This document shows positions 18,116 to 24,957 of a stretch of DNA of 39,178 nt, piece by piece. The DNA is taken from the NCBI GenBank assembly GCA_902573115.1, contig CACGIM010000007.1, positions 1 to 39,178 on the forward strand, in the 5' to 3' direction. Position numbers and translations under genes: made by a program. Each line of letters opens with the position of its first letter. Positions within the stretch are counted from its first letter, which is position 1. Below the pieces are notes generated by a model, which saw only the letters and a program-made list of their open reading frames with translations, had not been told where the DNA came from and did not search any database. This stretch comes from an uncultured Candidatus Poseidoniales archaeon. GTDB lineage: Archaea; Thermoplasmatota; Poseidoniia; Poseidoniales; Thalassarchaeaceae.

Positions 18116-18697
18116 TCAGACCGTCGCAGCTCTAACTAGAGCCCTCAGGGGGATGCCATCGACATCGTCATCCCATGATTTATTCACCAAAACCATGCAC
18201 AGTTTGACTTCAGCTCCTGCGGCGGTTAGATCCGAAGCAGTCATTCTCATCGTGGTCCCAGTTGAGTATACATCATCAATAATTACGACCCCTTTTCCTT
18301 CTACGTTTGCATATACTTGTGATAGGTGGCCGCTTACTTCTTCGCTAATGCTTCTAACGATGGACAATTCTAATCCCATCATAGAAGAAACAGACTGTGC
18401 AAATGCAATTCCATTGATACTCAAACCAACTACGGTTTCCACTTCGTCTCCCGTCATTTCTTCAATTATATCTGACATGATATAGGAAATCGCTTCTATT
18501 CTATCCCCCTTAACAGCAATTGACCTCCAGCCAACTTTCACGTCAAGTGGCTTCTCATCAACCTCATAATCGCTGGCCGACAACCATTGCACTGTTGTTT
18601 GGGACAGGGACAACTCGTCAGCTATTTGCTGAGTGGTTAGGCCGCTTTCTCTAAACTCCTCCACCTTTTCCCTTAGCTCGTCAACACTCAGATGCAT
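18116..18697 (-). CDS. gfcR: GfcR-type HTH-phosphoribosyltransferase regulator (PyrE-like)
   Basis: A 193-residue fusion of an N-terminal helix-turn-helix (about residues 5-40, with LTTQQIADELSLSQTTVQWL) and a type I phosphoribosyltransferase domain. The PRPP-binding loop is GVVIIDDVYSTGTTMRM; a VETVVGLSINGIAFAQSVS segment precedes it. Archaeal proteins of this form are often annotated as orotate phosphoribosyltransferase-like, but haloarchaeal GfcR acts as a transcription regulator of sugar catabolism. The domain order supports a DNA-binding regulator that senses a phosphoribosyl metabolite; that it keeps enzyme activity is less likely. It is 8 bp before lysS and 72 bp after dut on the same strand. 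Confidence 0.85.
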   Translation of the reverse strand: MHLSVDELREKVEEFRESGLTTQQIADELSLSQTTVQWLSASDYEVDEKPLDVKVGWRSIAVKGDRIEAISYIMSDIIEEMTGDEVETVVGLSINGIAFAQSVSSMMGLELSIVRSISEEVSGHLSQVYANVEGKGVVIIDDVYSTGTTMRMTASDLTAAGAEVKLCMVLVNKSWDDDVDGIPLRALVRAATV

Positions 18698-18769
18698 CGT
18701 ACAACCCCAACTATTCCGTGCTATGAATCCACCGGGGGTATGCTACATAGAATATTGAATTCCGTACTC

Positions 18770-19243
18770 TCAGAATCTTCCCGTACTCCCAAATCCACCA
18801 TCGCCCCTCTCGGTCTCTCCAAGCTCATGTGGCCCTACCTCGCAGATTGTTACCTCTGGGATTGGTGCGATAACCAGCTGGGCAATCCTTTCTCCTGCCT
18901 TTACCTCGTAAAAATCTCCCTCTCCGATCCATGTCATCAAAACAAATAGCTCACCCCTGTAGTCGGAGTCTATCGTCCCAATACTATGGGGCAGAATCAA
19001 TCCCTTCGACCCTAGGGAAGATCTCGCCCTAACTTGACCTTCAAAACCAATTGGAATAGCCACTCTAATTCCAGTCCTCAGTTTGGTGCTAGACCGGAAG
19101 TGCACAGTCGTGTTCTCAAGTGCGTATAGGTCCCAACCAGCTGCGTGTTGACTTCCCTTCGTCGGCATCCTGGCACCATCATCCATCCTCGCCAACTTAA
19201 CTTCCAAGGAAGGAGGCCCAAGCTCTTTACTGGTGCCACTCAT
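18770..19243 (-). CDS. dut: dUTP diphosphatase (trimeric dUTPase)
   Basis: This 157-residue protein hydrolyses dUTP to dUMP and diphosphate, keeping uracil out of DNA and feeding dTMP synthesis. All five trimeric dUTPase motifs are visible in order: AAGWDLYA, RARSSLGSKGL, GTIDSDYRGELFV, AGERIAQLVI and the C-terminal GDGGFGSTGRF, whose Gly-rich arm closes the active site. It therefore looks like a true dUTPase and not a dCTP deaminase. The first 20 or so residues are a nonconserved polar extension. A GAAATAAATT box about 45-50 nt upstream of the ATG, in the 94-bp gap after aIF2-beta, could be its promoter. Confidence 0.95.
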   Translation of the reverse strand: MSGTSKELGPPSLEVKLARMDDGARMPTKGSQHAAGWDLYALENTTVHFRSSTKLRTGIRVAIPIGFEGQVRARSSLGSKGLILPHSIGTIDSDYRGELFVLMTWIGEGDFYEVKAGERIAQLVIAPIPEVTICEVGPHELGETERGDGGFGSTGRF

Positions 19244-19337
19244 TTTCGATGGTCATGCAACACCGTCAATAATCGTTGGTCCCCAATTTATTTCGCCCAA
19301 GATGATGCTGAAAATAATATGAATGGCACCTTCTAAC

Positions 19338-19748
19338 CTAGAGTCTGACAGGACGAGTCGCTCCGCAGGCTTGGCACTTCAATAGTGTAGTCCTATCTTC
19401 CCTGACAAATCTGGTATCGGGAGCCTTGCATTCCCCACAGAGAATGTAAGTCTTAACATAAGAGACAATCTTCTCCTTTATTCTCTTTGGAGGTACCTTT
19501 CCCTTCAGCATTATCCTGACGTTTTCTCTACTTCCAGAAGTACCTAGTTCATTTAGCAGGTATTGGAATACGTGATTTGCATCCCTGTCCATAGCATCTA
19601 CTATCTCCGCGAAATTTCTTAGAATAGTCTGACTCCCTTCAATCATTATATCCGGCTGAGGCATAGTCCACCTAGACCTCTCGCTGATGTCTTTAGGAAT
19701 CCTGTCCCTTGCTCTATCAAGAAGATCTTCATATTTCGTGTTGCCCAC
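19338..19748 (-). CDS. eif2b: Translation initiation factor aIF2, beta subunit
   Basis: A 136-residue archaeal aIF2-beta, part of the heterotrimer that brings initiator Met-tRNA to the small ribosomal subunit. It has the short N-terminal helix (YEDLLDRARDRIPKDI), the central alpha/beta domain (TILRNFAEIVDAMDRDANHV, LNELGTSGSRENVRIMLKG), and the C-terminal zinc ribbon with CGEC and CQAC separated by about 18 residues, the second in LLKCQACGATRPV. Length and all elements match the archaeal family. It lies between the quinone oxidoreductase gene (61 bp upstream) and dut (94 bp downstream), all leftward. Confidence 0.96.
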   Translation of the reverse strand: MGNTKYEDLLDRARDRIPKDISERSRWTMPQPDIMIEGSQTILRNFAEIVDAMDRDANHVFQYLLNELGTSGSRENVRIMLKGKVPPKRIKEKIVSYVKTYILCGECKAPDTRFVREDRTTLLKCQACGATRPVRL

Positions 19749-19809
19749 GTTTGTTCGAATACTGCAGTGCTTTTGACATCACCGGGTGCAAAAACAACAC
19801 GTCATTGGT

Positions 19810-20826
19810 TTAGGAGAAATCCAGAAGTATCTTTCCTTTATTCTTCCTATCGTGCATGTGCATCTGAGCTTCGGAAACCTGTTCAAATCTCCATATGCTG
19901 TCTATAACCGGATTTATCTTCCCTTCCTCCAGCATAGTGCTCAGCGCGTCCAGATGGCCCCTGAAAATCGATGGATCTTCCAGAAGTCCCATGTGGACTC
20001 CAAAAACGGCTTTGTTGGAGGTCATCAATTTTATCGGATCGAATCTAGGCATACCCCACCACATCCTGAGTTCAGATGTTCGTGATCTTTTTTGCCCTTT
20101 GACGGCACCAGAGGCCCCAAAATAGTACAGTTTCCCACCTCTTCTAGTTGCCTTGAGTGACCTCATCAAATGCCTCCCCCCTACTGGGTCTATTGCGTGA
20201 TGGACTCCCTTACCATCCGTCATATCCTTGCAAACTTCTACAAAATCTTCGGCGTCACGATCCACAAATCTCATGCCCATTGATTCAACGAAATCTTTCT
20301 TTGGAGAAGAGGCAGTTCCGACCACCAAAGAGGCCCCATAAGAATCGCATATCTGAGAAACTGCAGTCCCTACCCCTCCTGCAGCATGATGAATTAGCAC
20401 CGTATCTTCTTTAGCAAGATTCCCCAAATGAACGAGCATATGAAAGGCGGTTCCATAGGTGACTGGAATAGCTGCTGCCTGCTCGAATGATACACCATCC
20501 GGAAGGAGAAAGACTCTACCCTCATCCAGAACTACCTCCTCAGCCCAGCCTCCAAAACCAGTCATTGCCAGAACTCTGTCGCCTTCCTTGAAAGAGTCTA
20601 CACCCTCTCCAATGCTGATTATCTCTCCAGACGCCTCATATCCGGGCGTAAAGGGAAATTTTGGACTAGATCCGTAAAGTCCCTGCCTCATCATAAGCTC
20701 TGCGAAATTCACTCCTGCCTTGTTTACCCTCACGCAGACCTCTCCTGGGCCTGGAATAGGATTTAGTGAATCCACTATCTGAATGGTTTCAACACCCCCA
20801 GCACGTGGATAAACGATCTTTCTCAT
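19810..20826 (-). CDS. Zinc-independent quinone oxidoreductase (MDR family)
   Basis: A 338-residue medium-chain dehydrogenase/reductase of the NADPH:quinone oxidoreductase / VAT-1-like group. The N-terminal GroES-like part has GPGEVCVRVNKAGVNFAEL and FPFTPGYEASGEIISIG. The Rossmann part has the LIHHAAGGVGTAVSQ dinucleotide loop, HAIDPVGGRHLMRSL and GGKLYYFGASGAVKG. The Cys and His ligands of zinc alcohol dehydrogenases are missing, consistent with the zinc-free quinone oxidoreductase branch. Its start overlaps the end of the [2Fe-2S] protein gene by 4 bp, so the two are translationally coupled and may share an electron-transfer role. The real substrate (quinone or enone) is unknown. Confidence 0.9.
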   Translation of the reverse strand: MRKIVYPRAGGVETIQIVDSLNPIPGPGEVCVRVNKAGVNFAELMMRQGLYGSSPKFPFTPGYEASGEIISIGEGVDSFKEGDRVLAMTGFGGWAEEVVLDEGRVFLLPDGVSFEQAAAIPVTYGTAFHMLVHLGNLAKEDTVLIHHAAGGVGTAVSQICDSYGASLVVGTASSPKKDFVESMGMRFVDRDAEDFVEVCKDMTDGKGVHHAIDPVGGRHLMRSLKATRRGGKLYYFGASGAVKGQKRSRTSELRMWWGMPRFDPIKLMTSNKAVFGVHMGLLEDPSIFRGHLDALSTMLEEGKINPVIDSIWRFEQVSEAQMHMHDRKNKGKILLDFS

Positions 20827-21122
20827 TCGCCCACCAATACATGTTCCTCGGACACATTTCCTCCGGCCAAGTGTTTCAAAATAGAGCTCAGACCATCTTC
20901 ATCGTGTGGCAGCGAATACCATGTCCCCTCGGGATACACTACACAAGCCGGCCCCGACTCACACTTGTTCAGACACCCTGATTTATTGACTCGCACGTCA
21001 ATTAATCCGGCCTTTCTTGACTTCCTTTTCAATTTGCCAAGTATGTCAAGAGATTCTTTTCTGGCACAGCTCCCTCGATGATGGCCATTTTCCCTCTCAT
21101 TGGTGCATACGAAAACGTGCAT
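20823..21122 (-). CDS. Thioredoxin-fold [2Fe-2S] ferredoxin
   Basis: A 99-residue protein of the thioredoxin-like [2Fe-2S] ferredoxin family, related to NuoE C-terminal domains and Azotobacter-type Fd2. The four expected cysteines are visible: one in FVCTNERE, one in HHRGSCARK, and two in the loop SGCLNKCESGPACVVYPEG, which has a further Cys. It ends with a helical HDEDGLSSILKHLAGG segment. ATG 21122 is chosen because MHVFVCTNER is the usual family start; the frame extends to a TTG at 21161, which would overlap the previous gene. It sits between pterin dehydratase and the quinone oxidoreductase, the latter with a 4-bp overlap, and may pass electrons to or from it. Confidence 0.85.
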   Translation of the reverse strand: MHVFVCTNERENGHHRGSCARKESLDILGKLKRKSRKAGLIDVRVNKSGCLNKCESGPACVVYPEGTWYSLPHDEDGLSSILKHLAGGNVSEEHVLVGE

Positions 21123-21144
21123 TCGCAATGCATTAGACACGCTA

Positions 21145-21474
21145 TCACCTAACTTCGTCAAACTTTGCAGCTAATACGAAATCCGACTCAGTTAGGCCGT
21201 CTATCTTGTGCGTATAGATCACGGCAACCACCCTCCCCCATCCCAATTCGAAGTCTGCGTGATGCCCCTGTTCCTCACATATCCCTCCCAATGAATTCGT
21301 GAAATGCATAGCATTTGCGAAATCGGGGAATGCCCATGTGCGTGTTAGGTGATGATTTTCAACCAATTTCCAGTCCTCATTTATTTGAGAAAGAAACGCG
21401 CCTGATTCTTCTTCACTAAGGGGAGGAACGCCGCCTTTACAGGGTACGCAATCTTTTGCAGATAAGGTGCCCAT
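21145..21474 (-). CDS. Pterin-4a-carbinolamine dehydratase
   Basis: A 109-residue PCD/DCoH-family protein, which dehydrates 4a-hydroxytetrahydropterin. The N-terminus (KDCVPCKGGVPPLSEEE) and the active-site segments (GGICEEQGHHADFELGWGRV and YTHKIDGLTESDF) match the family, including the His-His pair and following Trp. No aromatic amino acid hydroxylase is in the window, so the protein may act on another pterin pathway or be one of the PCD-like proteins linked to molybdopterin or folate metabolism. It lies 4 bp after an unknown gene and just before the [2Fe-2S] protein gene in a leftward operon. Confidence 0.92.
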   Translation of the reverse strand: MGTLSAKDCVPCKGGVPPLSEEESGAFLSQINEDWKLVENHHLTRTWAFPDFANAMHFTNSLGGICEEQGHHADFELGWGRVVAVIYTHKIDGLTESDFVLAAKFDEVR

Positions 21475-21478
21475 TCAT

Positions 21479-21916
21479 TTACCCCCAAAGGTGACTTCCG
21501 TGGTCATCCATCTTTTTCTCTGTCATTTCGTGAACTTCGGATCTTCTCTTCATGTCGTCCTTTTCGAACTTTAATAGCTCCTCATCCTCGATATATGTCT
21601 TTCTCAAGTGGGTGACCAATCTAACCTCGACAATGGCATCTCTAGATATGGATCTAAATTCTCCATTTTCGTCCAAGATATCTATCGAAGTGCTTCTGCC
21701 CCCCATCATCATTCCCCTAATTAGCGGGTCCCTATTCTCGGGAATCATCCTCCGATCCAGCAGCATTTCTACCAAGTCATCCTTTCTAAGGCCGTATTTT
21801 CTCTCCATTAAAGGGCCGTGAAAAACATCGCCTAGCTCCTCTAGGCTAGGGGATCCATATTCTTCATGAAGCCTAATGGCCCAATCTGGTAAGCCCCCAT
21901 CGCTGGCGTCAGACAT
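21479..21916 (-). CDS. Conserved-looking charged protein of unknown function
   Basis: I do not recognise this 145-residue soluble, highly charged protein. The first half contains short helical stretches (DWAIRLHEEYGSPSLEELG and KYGLRKDDLVEMLLDRRM). The middle has a likely beta segment (SIDILDENGEFRSISRD, IVEVRLVTHLRK), and the C-terminus is a Glu/Lys-rich probable coil. The beta segment loosely recalls Sm-like folds, but this is not firm. ATG 21916 is chosen because a T-rich TTTTTTTATG box lies about 25 nt before it; the frame stays open to a TTG at 21958. It is the first gene of the operon leading into pterin dehydratase and is divergent from nog1. Confidence 0.65.
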   Translation of the reverse strand: MSDASDGGLPDWAIRLHEEYGSPSLEELGDVFHGPLMERKYGLRKDDLVEMLLDRRMIPENRDPLIRGMMMGGRSTSIDILDENGEFRSISRDAIVEVRLVTHLRKTYIEDEELLKFEKDDMKRRSEVHEMTEKKMDDHGSHLWG

Positions 21917-22031
21917 GGCCTCAACGATAGGGTGGTCATAAAAAAACAAACGGGTCAATAATACAGTAGTGTCGACAAGCTAAACTAATGCTTGAAGTGC
22001 AATGCAGTGGCGGCGGGGATTAGGTAATGCC
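21917..22031. promoter_or_regulatory. Divergent promoter region between the 21479 gene and nog1
   Basis: These 115 bp hold the starts of two outward transcripts. Leftward, a T-rich TTTATG box about 25 nt before ATG 21916 fits an archaeal TATA box on a leaderless mRNA. Rightward, CTAAACTAATG (21980-21990) is a weak candidate 40-50 nt before ATG 22032. The leftward assignment is the better of the two. Confidence 0.35.
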
Positions 22032-23066
22032 ATGGCTTCTGTCGAATGGAGATCGATTCCCACCGTACTTTATCCCCAGGAAATACTGGACAAGGCGTTT
22101 AGCAGAGCTAGTGGCCAGGCAGATTTGGTTGAGGATCCCGACAAATATCATCGTGTAAGAAAGCAAATGAATCGTATGGTTCAATCCGCCTGTGACGTAG
22201 CAACGAAGACACTGAATTCTTACGTAAATAGATGGCCTAGTCTGAATGCTCTGACCGAATTCGATAGAGCATTGGTAGACGCAGCGGTGGGGTGTGACGA
22301 TTACAAAAAGAATCTAAGTGCCTTGCAATGGGCTGCTGAGAGGTCCCAGAGAATTTCAGGAGAGGCTCAAGCTAAAATTCTTAGATTGAGGGACATAGAC
22401 GGATTTCACAAAGCTAGGAGGCATGCTTATGGGAGGCTTTCTTCAGTAATTGACCAGATTTCCCCACAGATTATGTGGCTTGGCGAGTCAAGAGATATAC
22501 TCAGGAAGCTACCCTCTCTTGACCCCCTAGAGCCTTGCATAGTTGTGGCAGGATCCCCTAATGTGGGAAAATCTGCTCTAATTGGGGCATTATCTAGCGG
22601 AGAACCCCAAGTTGCCTCATACCCATTTACGACCAAGCAGCTACATTTGGGTCACTTTACACATCGGAGACGAGTCTATCAGATGGTGGATACTCCCGGT
22701 CTTCTGGACCGTCCAATGGCAGAAAGAAACCAAATCGAGATGCAAGCCATTGCAGCTTTAGAAAACACAGGAGACATCGTTCTATTCTTGATAGATAGGT
22801 CGGGAGAGTCAACGACCCCAATTAATGAACAGGAGAGTCTTTTGTCAGAGGTAAGAGGATTAATTCCCGGTAGAGAAGTGTTAGTTGTAGGTTCCAAATC
22901 AGACATATTGGATGGTATTCCGGAGACGGATGAATACAGGATAAGCTCTGTGACAGGAGACGGTCTTGAAGAAATTAGATCGAAACTGATCGAGATAATT
23001 GCTGCTGACGAAATATCCGATCCTCTGACTCTTCCTGATCACTGGCCGAGAGAGGACTCAGGGTAG
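22032..23066 (+). CDS. Nog1-type GTPase
   Basis: A 344-residue Obg-related GTPase of the archaeal/eukaryotic Nog1 group, involved in large ribosomal subunit assembly in eukaryotes. The N-terminal helical domain (about 1-160) is typical of Nog1. The G domain shows G1 VAGSPNVGKSALIGAL, a switch segment ASYPFTTKQLHLG, G3 VDTPGLLDRP, a G4-like SKSD, and a late RISSVTGDGL segment. The G4 position reads SKSD where NKxD is usual, so guanine specificity may be looser or the motif has simply diverged. ATG 22032 gives the family-like start; ATG 22002 is also in frame. It is divergent from the 21479 operon and convergent with the small zinc-ribbon gene just downstream. Confidence 0.9.
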   Translation: MASVEWRSIPTVLYPQEILDKAFSRASGQADLVEDPDKYHRVRKQMNRMVQSACDVATKTLNSYVNRWPSLNALTEFDRALVDAAVGCDDYKKNLSALQWAAERSQRISGEAQAKILRLRDIDGFHKARRHAYGRLSSVIDQISPQIMWLGESRDILRKLPSLDPLEPCIVVAGSPNVGKSALIGALSSGEPQVASYPFTTKQLHLGHFTHRRRVYQMVDTPGLLDRPMAERNQIEMQAIAALENTGDIVLFLIDRSGESTTPINEQESLLSEVRGLIPGREVLVVGSKSDILDGIPETDEYRISSVTGDGLEEIRSKLIEIIAADEISDPLTLPDHWPREDSG

Positions 23067-23067
23067 T

Positions 23068-23184
23068 TTAGACATGCCAAGTGTTTCCACAAACAACACA
23101 GTAGAAATCATATCCTCCGAAGGATGGCAGAAGTCCGGATACATCTATTTCTGACCCGCAATTAGGGCATTTGACAACTTGCAC
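23068..23184 (-). CDS. 38-residue zinc-ribbon microprotein
   Basis: A very short gene fills the gap between nog1 and the 23233 membrane protein gene. Read leftward from GTG 23184 it encodes 38 residues with a complete treble of features: CPNCGSEID near the start, a SGLLPSFGGYDFY spacer, and CVVCGNTWHV at the end. The two CxxC knuckles 21 residues apart form a typical zinc ribbon, probably for RNA, DNA or protein contact. A GGGAG element lies 4-5 nt before the GTG, a plausible ribosome binding site. The frame is closed by a stop at 23206, so it cannot be much longer. Its 3' end abuts the convergent nog1 stop. Confidence 0.7.
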   Translation of the reverse strand: MQVVKCPNCGSEIDVSGLLPSFGGYDFYCVVCGNTWHV

Positions 23185-23232
23185 GAATCTCCCAAGGTGA
23201 GGGGGTTATTCAACGATACTGAGTAGGGTACA

Positions 23233-23817
23233 CTATTTCTCCCTGAACCTATTGACCAGATTCCTCAACGGGAAGGCCATTTCTCCTGCACCTAGCAGAA
23301 GTAGGCCAGAAGCAAGGGCTAGCACTAACTCTACGTAATTATTTAGATGAATGCTTGTGGACATTTTCACTAATTGAGAGTCTAGGCCCGCACCATCGTA
23401 GCCCCCCGAGACAAATCTATACGATCCGGGATCAATTTGAAACTCCAATGAGCCATCGGAATCTGGCCCTCCTGTTATTAGGAAATTATTGATGTCCTCA
23501 GATTCACATTGAGTAAGGCCATTAGAGTCCGGGGGGCATGTTTCTGCAGCCTCAGATTCTACAACTCCTATCCATCCCCTGTTCGGCTCCGACCATTCTA
23601 CTTCCAACTTTATGTCTAGGAGCATGAATGCTAGTGGGACTTCCATATCCGACCCAGTCATCCCAATATTGCAAACAATTTCTCCTTCCGAACAGGGAAC
23701 AATCGGTACCTCTGAACCAGATTCAGCAGACTGGTATCCAATTAGGCTAATCCCCACTATTATGAGGCAAAGTGCACCTACAAAACCCGGCAATATCGAT
23801 AAGATCCTCACCATCAT
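23233..23817 (-). CDS. Membrane-anchored protein with extracellular domain, unknown function
   Basis: I do not recognise this 194-residue protein. An N-terminal hydrophobic segment (ILPGFVGALCLIIVGISLIG) and a C-terminal one (YVELVLALASGLLLLGAGEM) flank an acidic, Gly/Ser-rich domain of about 130 residues. That domain has four Cys (in VPCSEGEIVC, ETCPP and TQCES), which could form disulfides outside the cell. Predicted beta strands such as SLEFQIDPGSYRFVSGG suggest a small beta-sandwich. The C-terminal tail is short and basic (NLVNRFREK), likely cytoplasmic. It lies 47 bp after the DUF2116-like gene, itself coupled to pyrH, so it may be in that operon. Confidence 0.7.
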   Translation of the reverse strand: MMVRILSILPGFVGALCLIIVGISLIGYQSAESGSEVPIVPCSEGEIVCNIGMTGSDMEVPLAFMLLDIKLEVEWSEPNRGWIGVVESEAAETCPPDSNGLTQCESEDINNFLITGGPDSDGSLEFQIDPGSYRFVSGGYDGAGLDSQLVKMSTSIHLNNYVELVLALASGLLLLGAGEMAFPLRNLVNRFREK

Positions 23818-23864
23818 ACTCTAGCTCTCCGTTTGAAACACTAATCGAACTTTTGCCCCTGGTG

Positions 23865-24161
23865 TCAAACAACCACCTGCACAATTATCATACCAACAAA
23901 TATTGCGACTCCAGAGTACATCAAGAATGCCCACCGCTTCCTAGAACGTTCTCTCCGTTCATTTACTGTTTCGCAATTCAAATCATTGCAAATAGCCGGT
24001 TCACTTTCCAATGAGATCGGCTTCCAACAAACTACGCAATGCCTGTGTGGCTCTGCCTCAATTCTTCCCCTGGTCTTGGGTGTTCTTCTAGAGGCTGCAA
24101 CCTGGGCTTGCTTCGCAGTCCTTCTCGCCGCTTTCATAATGGTGTCCTTTCGACTAACCAT
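23865..24161 (-). CDS. DUF2116-like zinc-ribbon protein with C-terminal membrane helix
   Basis: A 98-residue protein. The N-terminal 40 residues are strongly basic, then a zinc knuckle follows (HCVVCWKPI, then ICNDLNCETVNERRERSRKR), and a C-terminal membrane helix (WAFLMYSGVAIFVGMIIVQVVV) ends the protein. The Cys spacing plus basic helix and tail anchor match the archaeal DUF2116 family, whose function is unknown. The ATG overlaps the pyrH stop by one base (TGATG), so it is translationally coupled to UMP kinase; an in-frame ATG eight codons later is an alternative start. The basic N-terminus could bind RNA or the ribosome at the membrane, which is only a guess. Confidence 0.75.
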   Translation of the reverse strand: MVSRKDTIMKAARRTAKQAQVAASRRTPKTRGRIEAEPHRHCVVCWKPISLESEPAICNDLNCETVNERRERSRKRWAFLMYSGVAIFVGMIIVQVVV

Positions 24162-24862
24162 CAGCCTCTCACCTTGGTTCCATCAAATTCCAGACCTTCA
24201 AGTGAGCCTCTGATCCTCTCCGTCTTTCTGCCATCAAGTATGTCTAGCGCCAGCCCATTAGCTACCGCATTTCCTACTCCGACGGGATCGACGACTTGTG
24301 AACCACCTGCACCCCCATGCTTCGGAGGGCCTACAATCTCTTGCAATTGATTTAGAGTTAGATCGTCGAATGCCTTTGCCCCGGGATTAGACTTGGGGTC
24401 TTCAGAATAAACATTGGATACATTTGTCGCAATGATACACTTCATCGCACCCACCTCTATTGCCAGACTAATCGCAACAGCATCAGTTGTATGTCCTGGG
24501 ACCGTACCCCCCATTACAACTACATCGAAATACCCCAATTCAGATGCCGCTTCTTCCACGCTTTCGGGTATATTTCCCGATACCTCAATCCCTTCATCAG
24601 ATAGGGCCTCTCTCACAATGGTGGCATTCAGCCTGGTCGCTGCTATCCCAATTCTATCCAGATGGGAGATGTCTCCAATAATAGGCCTAGCTAGCTCAAT
24701 CCCTTCTCTCGCCGGGGCTCCACCTCCAACGACTAGGGCAATGCGATCCCCTGAACTAACCCTATCTCTCAATATTGAAACTAACTCCAGTAGCCAATTG
24801 TGACGATCTTTCACTTCGGGCCGCAAAAGGCTCCCTCCGAGCGCCACCACTACTTTCGCCAT
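24161..24862 (-). CDS. pyrH: UMP kinase (archaeal type)
   Basis: A 233-residue amino acid kinase family enzyme that phosphorylates UMP to UDP. Family segments are VVVALGGSLL at the start, ALVVGGGAPAREGIELARP, the nucleotide loop VMGGTVPGHTTDAVAISLA, IIATNVSNVYSEDPKSNPGAKAF, and the conserved ending VDPVGVGNAVANGLALDILDG. ATG 24862 matches the usual MAKVVV start; an upstream in-frame ATG at 24883 would add seven residues. The DUF2116-like gene follows with a one-base overlap. Together with carA/carB and dut this supplies part of pyrimidine nucleotide synthesis. It is divergent from aRF1. Confidence 0.93.
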   Translation of the reverse strand: MAKVVVALGGSLLRPEVKDRHNWLLELVSILRDRVSSGDRIALVVGGGAPAREGIELARPIIGDISHLDRIGIAATRLNATIVREALSDEGIEVSGNIPESVEEAASELGYFDVVVMGGTVPGHTTDAVAISLAIEVGAMKCIIATNVSNVYSEDPKSNPGAKAFDDLTLNQLQEIVGPPKHGGAGGSQVVDPVGVGNAVANGLALDILDGRKTERIRGSLEGLEFDGTKVRG

Positions 24863-24957
24863 GTCTCTAGGTCGGCACCCCACCTTTCAATTCGTATGCT
24901 CTATCAACGCTGAAGGGTTGAAATGCCGCCCGTGATGGCAAATAACGGAGGGAGCTC
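24863..24957. promoter_or_regulatory. Divergent intergenic region, pyrH and aRF1
   Basis: The 95-bp gap holds both starts. For the rightward gene a strong ribosome binding site (CGGAGGGAG, 24946-24954) lies just before ATG 24958, so that mRNA has a leader. I see no convincing TATA box in either direction; TTTCAATTCGTATGC (24886-24900) is the most AT-rich part. Confidence 0.35.
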
